A DNA stretch of 64,000 nt from Polaribacter atrinae (GCF_038023995.1 NZ_CP150660.1:1858501-1922500); one strand, 5' to 3'. Counted from the first letter of the stretch, positions 46,166 through 55,367 are shown. Numbers and translations are program-made. The notes: generated by a model from the letters alone, not told the origin.

Positions 46166-46608
46166 TAAACCAGGTCATTAAGTTCCTTGTAAAGATTTTT
46201 CATTTCATCAGTATCTTTATGCTTAAAAAACGAATATGAAACATCATTAATAGTTTCTTCTAAATCTTCGACAACACCTAGGTTTTCTTGAATTACATTT
46301 GGAATCTTATCTCCAAAAGTTTCTTGCAACATATAGTAGTTCATTTTTAGAGTTTTTAAACTAGCACTACTAAGTTTAATAACGATATTAATAATTAAAA
46401 AATCGTTTTCTTTTATTTCACCTACCCAAGTTAACTTTTCTAATGATTCCGTTAGATTTTGGATACTCTTATTTATTTCCACAACAGAATCACTCAAGAA
46501 ACTAACCTTGTCTAAGAAAGTGTTAATCTCCTCTGAACTAGTAGGTATCTTAATGTTATCGTTAGCACGAACTACATTATCAACACATTCTTGTACGGTT
46601 AAATTCAT
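46165..46608 (-). CDS. Hypothetical helical protein, possible antitoxin-like partner
   Basis: 147 residues, acidic and largely helical: LTVQECVDNVVRANDNIKIP, FLDKVSFLSDSVVEINKSIQ, LTESLEKLTWVGEIKENDF, LIINIVIKLSSASLKTLKM. No DNA-binding motif was found, unlike most type II antitoxins. It is first in a two-gene unit with a -7 box upstream and is translationally coupled to the RelE-like gene. Family not recognised; the role is inferred only from gene order. Confidence 0.6.
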   Translation of the reverse strand: MNLTVQECVDNVVRANDNIKIPTSSEEINTFLDKVSFLSDSVVEINKSIQNLTESLEKLTWVGEIKENDFLIINIVIKLSSASLKTLKMNYYMLQETFGDKIPNVIQENLGVVEDLEETINDVSYSFFKHKDTDEMKNLYKELNDLV

Positions 46609-46631
46609 AATAACATGATGTTTTTAATACA

Positions 46632-46639
46632 CAAAGATA
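46632..46639 (-). promoter_or_regulatory. Candidate promoter of the coupled pair
   Basis: Minus-strand TATCTTTG (46639 to 46632) matches TAnnTTTG exactly, 23 nt before the ATG at 46608. A minus-strand TTTG at 46658-46655 is close for a -33 element (15-nt spacer). Confidence 0.5.
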
Positions 46640-46768
46640 CGAAAAAATAATACCCAAAAGTTAATTTAACACATCTAGCGTAGTCGTTATATTTGGTCAA
46701 TTCACTAATTGCAATTAATTTTTCTAATAACAGATAAAACTGCAGCTGACAACCTCAAACCACCCCTA

Positions 46769-47131
46769 CTACAAGATCTTGATAAAATCATCAAAAGCTT
46801 CATAGTATGGTTGGTCTTTAAAAACAGGACTTTCAACACTTTCTGCGTTGGCAATTCCTACGCCAGCAAACCAAACTTTGGCGTTCTGTTTTTTGGCGTG
46901 ATTTTTAAAAGTCTCCATCCAAATGGTATCATACTCATTCGGATTTTGAATATTATTGGATGCTTTTACCAATACAAAAATAGTAGGTTCTCCTTTTTTA
47001 AATAACACAAACTGGGGATGCCTTTTTAACTGACTGTTTATAGCCTGAAACTCATACCCCATTTTTGTAAGCTTCTTACCAACAATGTTCATTGCCAAAT
47101 TATGCAATTCTTGTGCTGTTAAAATTTGCAT
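46769..47131 (-). CDS. Conserved hypothetical protein, coupled to the helicase
   Basis: 120 residues: LTAQELHNLAMNIVGKKLTK, GYEFQAINSQLKRHPQFVLF, DTIWMETFKNHAKKQNAKVW and FAGVGIANAES. Proteins of this form in flavobacteria are sometimes labelled NqrF, but no flavin, Fe-S or membrane feature is present, so that name is not supported. It overlaps the helicase gene by 1 nt (TAATG), so it should be co-expressed with it. Function unknown. Confidence 0.75.
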   Translation of the reverse strand: MQILTAQELHNLAMNIVGKKLTKMGYEFQAINSQLKRHPQFVLFKKGEPTIFVLVKASNNIQNPNEYDTIWMETFKNHAKKQNAKVWFAGVGIANAESVESPVFKDQPYYEAFDDFIKIL

Positions 47132-48489
47132 TATTTTTTCTTTTTCTTGTTATGTTTGTTGTAATTTTTATCTCCTCTAGTTTTTGGTTTCTTATATTTT
47201 GCAGCAATTTCTCGCCTATAAGAACCACCTTGATTGGTTTTACTGTTTTTTTCACTCTTTTCATGAAATGCAGCTCCAGGAACATATTCTAAAGAAGTTC
47301 TATTTTTAGAAATCCCTTGATCTTCTTTCGGACGTTCATCTTCTGTTAATAACTTAGAAATTTCAACTTCTTCTGGTAAATCTAAAACCGGAATCTCATA
47401 ATCCATTAAAGCCTCTATGCTTGCTTTTGTTTCTTGCTCTTTTGGTGTAGAAAAAAGTAACGTTTTTCCCGCTCGTTCTGCACGACCCGTTCTACCAATT
47501 CTGTGCATATAGTTTTCTGGAAACTCTGGCGTGTCAAAATTAATAACATGAGAAACATTATCAAAATCTAAACCACGCGCCATAACATCCGTAGCTAATA
47601 AAATTCTGTTTTTACCTTCATCAAACTGTTTTATAGAACGAATTCTATAATTCTGAGTTTTATTAGAGTGAATCACACACATTTCATCATTAAACTCTTC
47701 TTGCAAATGTTTAAATAACAAATCTGCAGTTCTTTTAAAACCAACAAAAATTAATACTTTATTATAGGTTTCTTTGTCTGCTAAAAGCTCATGTAACAAA
47801 TTAACTTTGGTAAAAAAGTTAGGAACGTTATAAGAAGCTTGTTCAATATTATCTAACGGCGTTCCACTTACGGCCACAGATATTTTTTCTGGATTTTTAA
47901 AGAAATCGTAAATTAAGTCATCTACATCTTCTGTCATTGTTGCAGAAAACAATACGTTTTGTCTTCTTTCTGGTATCACATCAAAAATGTTCATCAACTG
48001 AAAACGGAAACCTAAGTCTAACATTACATCAACTTCATCAATAACCAATTTCTGAATTGATTTTAACTTTAAGGCATTACTCAATGCCAAATCATACAAA
48101 CGACCAGGAGTTGCTACAATAATATCTTGACCTTGTAAAATAGCTTGTTTTTGGGTATTGATGTTTGCACCACCATACACACCTAAAACACGTGTATTAA
48201 TATATTTAGATAATTGTCCTATCTGTTCTACTACCTGTAAAACCAACTCACGCGTTGGCACTAAAATCAATACTCTTGGGTGTTTTTGCGTAGAATATTT
48301 TAATTCTTGCAAAATAGGCATCATGTACGCAAAAGTTTTTCCTGTACCTGTTTGCGCAATTCCCACAACATCTTTCCCTGATCTTACAACAGAAAATGCT
48401 TGTTCTTGTATTGGTGTTGGGTTCACATAACCCAAATCATCAATAGCATATTGTAACTGATTAGAGATTCCTAAATCTTGAAAAGTCAT
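47131..48489 (-). CDS. DEAD-box-type RNA helicase with DEVD motif
   Basis: 452 residues with the full motif set: Q motif NPTPIQEQAF, AQTGTGKT (Walker A), PTREL, GG, TPGR, VIDEVDVM (DEVD in place of DEAD), SAT, LIFVGFKRTADLL, ATDVMARGLDF and HRIGRTGRAER. The C-terminus (about 395-452) is Lys/Arg/Asn-rich, an RNA-binding tail. It unwinds or remodels RNA, probably in ribosome assembly or mRNA decay. Which of the several DEAD-box paralogs it is cannot be said. Confidence 0.93.
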   Translation of the reverse strand: MTFQDLGISNQLQYAIDDLGYVNPTPIQEQAFSVVRSGKDVVGIAQTGTGKTFAYMMPILQELKYSTQKHPRVLILVPTRELVLQVVEQIGQLSKYINTRVLGVYGGANINTQKQAILQGQDIIVATPGRLYDLALSNALKLKSIQKLVIDEVDVMLDLGFRFQLMNIFDVIPERRQNVLFSATMTEDVDDLIYDFFKNPEKISVAVSGTPLDNIEQASYNVPNFFTKVNLLHELLADKETYNKVLIFVGFKRTADLLFKHLQEEFNDEMCVIHSNKTQNYRIRSIKQFDEGKNRILLATDVMARGLDFDNVSHVINFDTPEFPENYMHRIGRTGRAERAGKTLLFSTPKEQETKASIEALMDYEIPVLDLPEEVEISKLLTEDERPKEDQGISKNRTSLEYVPGAAFHEKSEKNSKTNQGGSYRREIAAKYKKPKTRGDKNYNKHNKKKKK

Positions 48490-48505
48490 TCTTAATATTT
48501 TTCTG

Positions 48506-48535
48506 CAAAGGTACGTTTTATAAAACGCTAAACAA
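48506..48535 (-). promoter_or_regulatory. Helicase promoter with internal palindrome
   Basis: On the minus strand TTG (48535-48533), a 19-nt spacer and TACCTTTG (48513 to 48506). A perfect 14-nt palindrome CGTTTTATAAAACG fills 48514-48527 between the two elements, an operator-like position. Confidence 0.6.
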
Positions 48536-48561
48536 TAGCCCTTTTCACTAAGAATAATTTG

Positions 48562-48569
48562 TAGTTTTG
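48562..48569 (+). promoter_or_regulatory. Candidate tatD operon promoter
   Basis: TAGTTTTG matches the -7 box, followed by CAAC; the tatD start is 20 nt downstream. No strong -33 element is seen. Confidence 0.5.
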
Positions 48570-48589
48570 CAACTGAAATTTTACCTTAA

Positions 48590-49354
48590 ATGATTACAGA
48601 TACACACACCCATTTATATTCTAGCCAGTTTAAAGAAGACCAACCTGCCATGATGCAACGAGCTAAAGACGCTGGTGTTACTCGGTTTTTTATTCCTGCT
48701 ATAGATTCTACCTACACAGACGTTATGCTACAATTAGAAAAAGACTATCCAAAAGATGTTTTTTTAATGATGGGCTTACATCCTACTTCTGTAGGCGAAA
48801 ACTATTTAGAAGAGTTGGCGCACGTTAAAGAATGGCTAGATAAAAAGAAGTTTTATGCCATAGGAGAGATTGGTATGGACTTATATTGGGATAAAACATT
48901 CTTAACACAACAGCAAGACGCTTTTAGAACGCAAATTCAGTGGGCAAAAGAGAAAAAAATGCCAATTAATATTCACTGTAGAAATGCTTTTGATGAAGTT
49001 TTTGAAGTTTTAGAATCTGAAAAAAGCGATGATTTAAGAGGAATATTTCACTGTTTTACAGGAACTTTAGAACAAGCAAAACAAGCTATTTCTTACAATA
49101 TGAAATTAGGTATTGGTGGTGTTGCTACTTTTAAAAATGGTAAGATTGATAAATTTTTAAATGAAATTGATTTAAAACACATTGTTTTAGAAACAGACGC
49201 TCCATACTTAGCACCAACTCCTTACAGAGGTAAAAGAAATGAAAGTGCATATTTAACCAACGTTGTTGATAAATTGGTAGATATTTATGGGCTTTCTTTT
49301 GATGAAATTGCCGCAATTACCACTCAGAATTCTAAAGATGTTTTTGGAATTTAA
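48590..49354 (+). CDS. tatD: TatD family metal-dependent DNase
   Basis: 254 residues: metal site residues in MITDTHTHLY, GEIGMDLYWD, INIHCRNAFDE, GIFHCFTGTLEQA and LETDAPYLAPTPYRGKRNE. TatD proteins are 3'-5' exonucleases of single-stranded or damaged DNA. Length is typical. The stop overlaps the start of the next gene by 1 nt (TAATG), then a third gene overlaps by 4 nt, so the three are an operon. Confidence 0.95.
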   Translation: MITDTHTHLYSSQFKEDQPAMMQRAKDAGVTRFFIPAIDSTYTDVMLQLEKDYPKDVFLMMGLHPTSVGENYLEELAHVKEWLDKKKFYAIGEIGMDLYWDKTFLTQQQDAFRTQIQWAKEKKMPINIHCRNAFDEVFEVLESEKSDDLRGIFHCFTGTLEQAKQAISYNMKLGIGGVATFKNGKIDKFLNEIDLKHIVLETDAPYLAPTPYRGKRNESAYLTNVVDKLVDIYGLSFDEIAAITTQNSKDVFGI

Positions 49355-50064
49355 TGGTATTTGATACAATTACAACAGAAGAAAAATTCTTCAATTTCGA
49401 GCATCCTAAAACGTATACTTATTTAGGACTAACAATTGGAATGTTTGCTTTTGTAATTATTTCAATCAACAAAGTATATTTAGAATTCGATTTTATAGAA
49501 ACTATTTTTTACCCAGTAGCTGTTATTTCTTTTATAACCTTTATTGCTTCTGTATTTTTTACAATGTTTTCTAAAGAAGATATTTTGATAAATTATACAG
49601 GCTACCTAAAAATAACTTCGGATGAATTTATTATTGATAAAGAAAAAATAAATTTTACGGATGTTATTTCTATTAAACTATCTGTTGATGATTATGAAGG
49701 GAGAGCAAAAAACACACATTCTAGCATTAGACCAATGTATAGCATAGGTGTTAACAATTTTGTAGAGATCGCTACGGATGATAAAAAAATAGAAAAACAA
49801 ATTCAAATTTGTAGCTTAAGAGAAACGCATTTAATTTCTGACTTTTTATCTGCACAAATTGTAAAAAACAAGTTTACAAAAGCAAATCCGAAACAGTTAA
49901 TTGCTATTTTTACTGATAAGTTTAAGAAAACAACAGCAGCAAGAAATTATATTGCAGAACAAATTAAGAACAAAAAGATAAAAACTGTTGAAGGTTTATT
50001 ACTGATGAATTATTCCTCTGACGAAGAGGTAAAAGAACTAAGAAAAAAATACAACTTTAATTGA
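49354..50064 (+). CDS. Hypothetical membrane protein in the tatD-ogt operon
   Basis: 236 residues with two N-terminal membrane helices (TYLGLTIGMFAFVIISINK, IFYPVAVISFITFIASVFF), then a soluble part with SKEDILINYTGYLKITSDEF, PMYSIGVNNFVEIATDD and a Lys-rich C-terminus. No domain is recognised. It is coupled at both ends (1 nt with tatD, 4 nt with ogt), so its function may tie to DNA repair only by position. Confidence 0.8.
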   Translation: MVFDTITTEEKFFNFEHPKTYTYLGLTIGMFAFVIISINKVYLEFDFIETIFYPVAVISFITFIASVFFTMFSKEDILINYTGYLKITSDEFIIDKEKINFTDVISIKLSVDDYEGRAKNTHSSIRPMYSIGVNNFVEIATDDKKIEKQIQICSLRETHLISDFLSAQIVKNKFTKANPKQLIAIFTDKFKKTTAARNYIAEQIKNKKIKTVEGLLLMNYSSDEEVKELRKKYNFN

Positions 50065-50555
50065 GTTTACAAACCACATATTACAAAACACCATTGGGAA
50101 CCGCAAAAATTGTGGGTGATGAAAACGGAATTCAATCTGTTTCTGTTTTGGATGAAGACTTCTCTACTGCGCTCGAAGTGACAAATTCTGATATTCCTAA
50201 ATGTTTGCAAGATTGTGTAACTCAATTAAATGACTATTTTGAAGGTAAAAGGGATCATTTCGACTTAAAATTAAATCCTCAAGGAACAGAATTTCAAAAG
50301 AAAGTATGGCAAGAATTATTAAATATTCCTTTTAATAAAACAAGAACTTATTTAGAACAAAGCAAAGCTTTGGGTGATGTAAAAGCCATAAGAGCAGTTG
50401 CCTCTGCAAATGGTAAAAACCCAATTTGGATAATTATTCCGTGTCATAGAGTTATTGGTTCTGATGGTTCTTTAACAGGATATGCAGGCGGAATTTGGCG
50501 TAAAAAATGGCTATTGGCGCACGAAAACCCAGTAAAACAACAATCTCTTTTCTAA
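50061..50555 (+). CDS. ogt: Methylated-DNA--protein-cysteine methyltransferase (Ogt)
   Basis: 164 residues from TTG 50061 (TTGA overlap with the previous stop). Alkyl acceptor Cys128 in WIIIPCHRVIGSDG, helix AIRAVASANGKNPI, and VWQELLNIPFNKTRTY. It repairs O6-alkylguanine in DNA by suicide transfer. The N-terminal domain starts at SLQTTYYKTPLGTAKI. Length is normal for the single-domain form. Confidence 0.95.
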   Translation: MSLQTTYYKTPLGTAKIVGDENGIQSVSVLDEDFSTALEVTNSDIPKCLQDCVTQLNDYFEGKRDHFDLKLNPQGTEFQKKVWQELLNIPFNKTRTYLEQSKALGDVKAIRAVASANGKNPIWIIIPCHRVIGSDGSLTGYAGGIWRKKWLLAHENPVKQQSLF

Positions 50556-50611
50556 TTTTATTATTCAAACATTAAAAAACATATTTTTACGTTTAAATCG
50601 TATAGTTTTTT

Positions 50612-53600
50612 ATGATTCAAAGAATTCTCTTCTTCTTTTTACTTTTTATTGGATTCTCTATCCAATCTCAAACGATATCTAAAGATTTTAGAGTTCAAAA
50701 ATATTTAATTGAAAAAGACACCATTCAATTAGACTCTGTGGCTTTAAATCCGCAGAATTTTAAAGTCTTAAATGCTTTTTCAAAAGAAATTCCATTTTCT
50801 GAATACACAATCGATTTTAGTAATGCCATTTTAATTATCAACTCAAAAAAATATTCAGAAATTACGGTTGAATATTTTAGGCTCCCAGATTTTATCACTA
50901 AAATCTACACACCTTTTGATGAAAAATTTATCCAACCAAACGGCACAAATACTGGTAAATTATACAGTTTAACCACCAACAAAAAAGCGTCAGAAATAAA
51001 ACTATTTGATGGTTTGCAAACCAAAGGTTTTATAACGAGAGGAATTACCTCTGGAAACAACCAAAATGCGGTTACAAACTCTGCTTTAGATTTAGAAATA
51101 TCTGGTAAACTCTCTAAAGACGTAACTTTAAGAGCCAATATTTTTGACACGAATATTCCCATTCAAGAAAATGGATATTCACAAAACATCACCGATTTCG
51201 ATCGTATTTTTATTGAAATGTTTACTGATAATTGGCGTGTAAGAGCTGGTGATATTTCACTTGAAAATACTACAAGTTACTTCTTGCCTTTTACCAAACA
51301 AGTTTCTGGTTTATTGGTAGAAGCCAAAATTAACGACCAACTTAAAGTAGCTGCATCTGGTGCAGTTGTTCGAGGGCAATTTAGTTCTTACAACACAATA
51401 GGTGTAGAAGGCAATCAAGGTCCGTATAAAATTTTAGGGACTAATAATGAAACTGCCATTTTAATTATTGAAGGAAGTGAAAAAGTTTTTATCAACGGAA
51501 TTCTAATTAAACGAGGAGAAGAAAACGATTATACCATAGATTATAATCTTGGTGAAATAGAATTCAATACCACCTACCCGATTACCAATGATATGAGAAT
51601 TCAAATTGATTTTCAATATTCAGAAAGAAATTATACGCGGTTTATAACCTATAATGAGGCTTCTTATGAAGGTGAAAAATTCAGCATTGCTGGTTATTTT
51701 TATTCCGAAAATGATGCTAAAAACCAACCAATTCAACAAGATTTAACTACAGAACAAAGGCAAATTTTAGAAAATGCTGGTAGCAACACCAATTTAATGG
51801 TTGCAGAAAGTGCGTATGAAGATGCTTTTAATGAAAATAAAATTCTGTACAAAAAGGTTTTAAACGGTAGTGAAGAAATTTTTGAATACTCTAACAATGC
51901 TACCGATGAATTATATACTGTAACTTTTTCTAATGTGGGTAGCAATTTAGGAGATTATATATTAGACGAAACCACTGCAATTGGAAATATCTTTTTGTTT
52001 GTTGGTACAAATCAAGGAAATTATAATCCGATTATTCGTTTAACTCCACCAACAAAATCTCAGTTATTTATTGTTCAATCTGCATATAATCCTTCTAAAA
52101 AAACCATTATTGATACAGAAGTTGCACTAAGTAATAATGATGCAAACCTGTTTTCTACTTTAGATGATGCAGAGAATAAAGCTTTGGCTACAAAAATAAA
52201 TTGGCAACAAATTTTAATTGATAAAGAATGGCAATTACAAAGCACTATTAGTCATGAGTTTGTGCAAAATAACTTTAAAACAGCACAACGTTGGGAGTCT
52301 GTTGAGTTTAACAGAGATTGGAACATTCTATCCAATGATGCTACCAAAAGTTATTTTCAATCTGAATTTAGCCTGCAAAATAAAAAAACAGATTTTATCT
52401 TATATCGATACAACAACTTAACCTATAAAGACATTTTTTCTGGGAACAAACATGAGTTACAGTCTAAAATGAAATTAAAAAACACTTCATTTTATGTAAA
52501 TGGTAGCTTTTTAAAAAACACCTCAACTACAGAAGATAACTCATTTTTTACTGCAAAAGCAAAAGTAGAGCACGACTTAAACAAAAAATGGTTGGGCGTG
52601 TTTATCAACTTAGAAACCAACAGCAGAAAAGATCTTACCTCACAAGAATTTATCAATACAAGTCATAAATTTAAAGAATATGAAGCTTATTTTGGAGTTG
52701 GAGATTCGACCAATGTGTTTGCTAAAATGGGGTTTAATTATAGAAATAACGACAGTATCAAATCGAACAATTTTACAGAAATCAACAATAGAAAAACATT
52801 TTACATCAACAGTAAAATTATACAAAATGAACAAACTGATTTAAGTGTTTTTGCCAATTACAGACTTACTGAAAACAAGTTTACAGACAATGAAAAATCA
52901 TTAAACTCTAAGGTTGTTTTTAATCAAGAATTGTTTAATAACTTTATTAATTTAGGAACCGTTTATGAAACCTCATCTGGTAACGTTGCGAGACAGGAAT
53001 ATATTTATATAAAAACAGAACCTGGTTTGGGGTATTATACCTGGATTGATTATAACAGCGATGGTATAAAAGATTTTGATGAATTTGAAATTGCAGAATT
53101 TCAAGATCAAGCAGAATATTTGCGCTTACCAAAACCAAACTTACAATTTATTGCCACTCAACGTGCAAAATTCACACAATCTATAACTATAAGTCCAAAA
53201 GTTTGGACTGTTAAAAACGGATTTAAAAAAATACTCTCAAAATTATATAATCAGAGTTTTTTAAGTGTAGAAAATGAACAACAAAGAATCGGAAATTCAT
53301 TTAATTTTAATCCTTTCGATTTTGATGAAAGCAAACTAATAGGTCTCAGTTTTAACATAAGAAACAGTTTGTATTTTAACAGAAATCTTCAAAAATATAG
53401 CACAACATATACCTATGGAAAAAACAGAAATAAACAACAATATTTTATAGGAAACCAAGAAAATAATATTGAATTGCATCAAGTAGATTTCGCCCATAAG
53501 TTTGCCGCTTTTTGGTTGTTAGAGTTGATGGGGAAAACCTCTACAAATGATTTAGAAACAGAAAATTTTAACAGTAGAAACTATACCATTGATGCCAATG

Positions 53601-53989
53601 AGTTTCAACCAAAAATTAGTTTTTTATACAATGACAACAATCGTTTAACTGCTTTTTATCACTTTAAAAAGAAAGAAAATCAACTAGCAGATTTTGAACA
53701 ATTGAAACAACAAAAATTCGGAATTGAATATTTCTACATCAACAGTAAAAAGAATCAAATTTCTGCCAATGCAAATCTATTTTTAAATGATTTTACTGGA
53801 GATACCAACACACCTGTGGCCTACCAAATGTTAGAAGGATTGCAAGACGGAAAAAATTATACTTGGAATCTTTTATTCAATAGAAAGTTAAATGCATTTT
53901 TAAATCTAAATTTATCTTATTTAGGTAGAAAAAGTGAAAACACAAAAACCATTCACACCGGGAGTGTGCAGTTAAGAGCTATTTTTTAG
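50612..53989 (+). CDS. Large outer-membrane protein of unknown function
   Basis: 1125 residues with a signal peptide (ILFFFLLFIGFSIQSQ). The N-terminal third has TKGFITRGITSGNNQNAV and RAGDISLENTTSYFLPFTKQ, which resemble blocks in large Bacteroidota outer-membrane proteins; the remainder is dominated by alternating aromatic/charged strands, consistent with a many-stranded barrel, and the C-terminus ends in Phe (VQLRAIF). There is also an Asp-rich loop (YNSDGIKDFDEFEIAE). No family name can be supported. Monocistronic by spacing. Confidence 0.7.
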   Translation: MIQRILFFFLLFIGFSIQSQTISKDFRVQKYLIEKDTIQLDSVALNPQNFKVLNAFSKEIPFSEYTIDFSNAILIINSKKYSEITVEYFRLPDFITKIYTPFDEKFIQPNGTNTGKLYSLTTNKKASEIKLFDGLQTKGFITRGITSGNNQNAVTNSALDLEISGKLSKDVTLRANIFDTNIPIQENGYSQNITDFDRIFIEMFTDNWRVRAGDISLENTTSYFLPFTKQVSGLLVEAKINDQLKVAASGAVVRGQFSSYNTIGVEGNQGPYKILGTNNETAILIIEGSEKVFINGILIKRGEENDYTIDYNLGEIEFNTTYPITNDMRIQIDFQYSERNYTRFITYNEASYEGEKFSIAGYFYSENDAKNQPIQQDLTTEQRQILENAGSNTNLMVAESAYEDAFNENKILYKKVLNGSEEIFEYSNNATDELYTVTFSNVGSNLGDYILDETTAIGNIFLFVGTNQGNYNPIIRLTPPTKSQLFIVQSAYNPSKKTIIDTEVALSNNDANLFSTLDDAENKALATKINWQQILIDKEWQLQSTISHEFVQNNFKTAQRWESVEFNRDWNILSNDATKSYFQSEFSLQNKKTDFILYRYNNLTYKDIFSGNKHELQSKMKLKNTSFYVNGSFLKNTSTTEDNSFFTAKAKVEHDLNKKWLGVFINLETNSRKDLTSQEFINTSHKFKEYEAYFGVGDSTNVFAKMGFNYRNNDSIKSNNFTEINNRKTFYINSKIIQNEQTDLSVFANYRLTENKFTDNEKSLNSKVVFNQELFNNFINLGTVYETSSGNVARQEYIYIKTEPGLGYYTWIDYNSDGIKDFDEFEIAEFQDQAEYLRLPKPNLQFIATQRAKFTQSITISPKVWTVKNGFKKILSKLYNQSFLSVENEQQRIGNSFNFNPFDFDESKLIGLSFNIRNSLYFNRNLQKYSTTYTYGKNRNKQQYFIGNQENNIELHQVDFAHKFAAFWLLELMGKTSTNDLETENFNSRNYTIDANEFQPKISFLYNDNNRLTAFYHFKKKENQLADFEQLKQQKFGIEYFYINSKKNQISANANLFLNDFTGDTNTPVAYQMLEGLQDGKNYTWNLLFNRKLNAFLNLNLSYLGRKSENTKTIHTGSVQLRAIF

Positions 53990-54010
53990 AATCTCTAGTG
54001 GTTTTTTTAA

Positions 54011-54018
54011 TACGTTTG
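54011..54018 (+). promoter_or_regulatory. Candidate promoter of the broken barrel gene
   Basis: TACGTTTG matches TAnnTTTG exactly, 25 nt upstream of ATG 54043. The downstream paralog has the equivalent box TAGCTTTG, so both copies kept a promoter. Confidence 0.5.
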
Positions 54019-54042
54019 TAATATCAACCAAAACAATTAATT

Positions 54043-54612
54043 ATGAAAAAAATTACACTTTTACTTTTATTATTTATTACCACAATTTCTATTGCTCAAG
54101 AAAAAGAAGAGCAATACCCACAAGACATTGATAAAAAACAAGAAGTAAAACTAAATGCTCTTGGAATTCTAGCTTTTGAATGGTTAGATGTTTCTTATTA
54201 ATATTTAATTAACGAAGAATCTTCTTTTGGTGTTGGGGCGTTAATTAACCTAAACAATGATAGAGACTTAGATGAATATAGAAAATTTTCTTTAACTCCT
54301 TTTTATAGAAGATACTTCTCTAACAAATTTGCTAGAGGTTTTTTTGTGGAAGGTTTTGGAATGTTACACTCTTATGAAAACAATAATTACGACTATTATG
54401 ATTATTATGATATGTATGGCAATTATATAAACTCTAATAATGGTGATACCAAAACTGAATTTGCTGTTGGTATTTCTGTTGGAGGAAAATTTATTTCTAA
54501 AAAAGGATTTACTACAGAAATATATTTAGGTGTAGGCCGCAATTTAGGCGGAGATAACGACTCTTTAGAAGCTGTAGGTAGAGGAGGAATATCTTTAGGA
54601 TATAGATTCTAA
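54043..54612 (+). pseudogene. Outer-membrane beta-barrel protein with nonsense codon
   Basis: One frame runs from ATG 54043 (signal peptide KITLLLLLFITTISIAQ) to 54612, broken only by TAA at 54199-54201. Around it the sequence reads EWLDVSY-stop-YLINEESSFGVG, against EFSYENYISESSSFGIS in the intact paralog at 54675: the stop replaces a Glu codon (GAA to TAA, one base). The rest is open: RRYFSNKFARGFFVEGFG, a Tyr-rich loop (NNYDYYDYYDMYGNY) and a terminal GYRF strand. 188 residues if read through. Confidence 0.85.
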
Positions 54613-54628
54613 AATCAATCTTATTTAT

Positions 54629-54636
54629 TAGCTTTG
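54629..54636 (+). promoter_or_regulatory. Candidate promoter of the intact barrel gene
   Basis: TAGCTTTG matches TAnnTTTG exactly, with ATG at 54675 (38 nt after the box). Confidence 0.55.
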
Positions 54637-54674
54637 CAGCATATTAAAACAATCTATACAAAAAAACAAAAAAC

Positions 54675-55178
54675 ATGAAAAAATTAATTTTAGCTTTCGG
54701 ACTTTTAGTTAGTTCTTTAAGCTACGCACAACAAGAAATTAAATTAGACATTGGTGATGCATTGGTTATAAAAAGTTTAGAGTTTTCTTATGAAAACTAC
54801 ATCTCTGAAAGTTCTTCTTTTGGTATTTCGGCTTTATTTAATTTAGCTAAACAAGATGCTAGTTTTAGATACAATGAAAACACCATGATTACACCATATT
54901 ATCGTAATTACTTTTCTACAAATGAGCAATGGAACTTTTTTGGTGAAGCTTTTTTAGGAATCAATTCTGGAAAAGAAGAGTCTGATGAAGAAAATAACCC
55001 TGGCGTTTACGATAACAAATATACAGATGGTGCATTAGGTGTTGCTGTTGGTACAAAGTATATTACTGAAAGTGGTTTAACTATAGATGTACATGCTGGT
55101 ATAGGAAGAAACTTATTTGGATCTGACTCACCTACTTTAGTACCTAGATTAGGTGTAAATATTGGTTGGAGATTCTAA
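54675..55178 (+). CDS. Small outer-membrane beta-barrel protein
   Basis: 167 residues with signal peptide LILAFGLLVSSLSYAQ. Alternating strands: SLEFSYENYISESSSFGI, ITPYYRNYFSTNEQWNFFG, ALGVAVGTKYITESG and a terminal VNIGWRF ending in Phe, typical of a small barrel (8 strands or so). Closely related to the broken gene 60 nt upstream, so the pair is a tandem duplication. Function unknown. Confidence 0.82.
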   Translation: MKKLILAFGLLVSSLSYAQQEIKLDIGDALVIKSLEFSYENYISESSSFGISALFNLAKQDASFRYNENTMITPYYRNYFSTNEQWNFFGEAFLGINSGKEESDEENNPGVYDNKYTDGALGVAVGTKYITESGLTIDVHAGIGRNLFGSDSPTLVPRLGVNIGWRF

Positions 55179-55200
55179 TACATTTCTTACTTTATAAAAC

Positions 55201-55230
55201 AAAAAAACGCACTCTAAGGTGCGTTTTTTT
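55201..55230 (+). terminator. Intrinsic terminator of the barrel gene
   Basis: Arms AAAAAAACGCAC (55201-55212) and GTGCGTTTTTTT (55219-55230), followed by more T; 22 nt after the stop. Confidence 0.9.
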
Positions 55231-55367
55231 TTGTTACCTGTACAACTACACTTCTCCTAATAACATCCTTTTAAACTTCTGTATGCATCCATATGAATAT
55301 GCCCAAAAGCACTATTTATAAATGATTAGAAGATCGCTTTTGTTTACATTGTACCAAATGAAATAAA

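Noticed and set aside
46709..47005. Plus-strand frame opposite the small conserved gene at 46769-47131
   Set aside because: Antisense shadow of a gene that is coupled to the helicase.
46769..47131. Naming this small gene NqrF
   Set aside because: The name circulates for similar proteins, but no FAD, NADH or 2Fe-2S motif is present in 120 residues.
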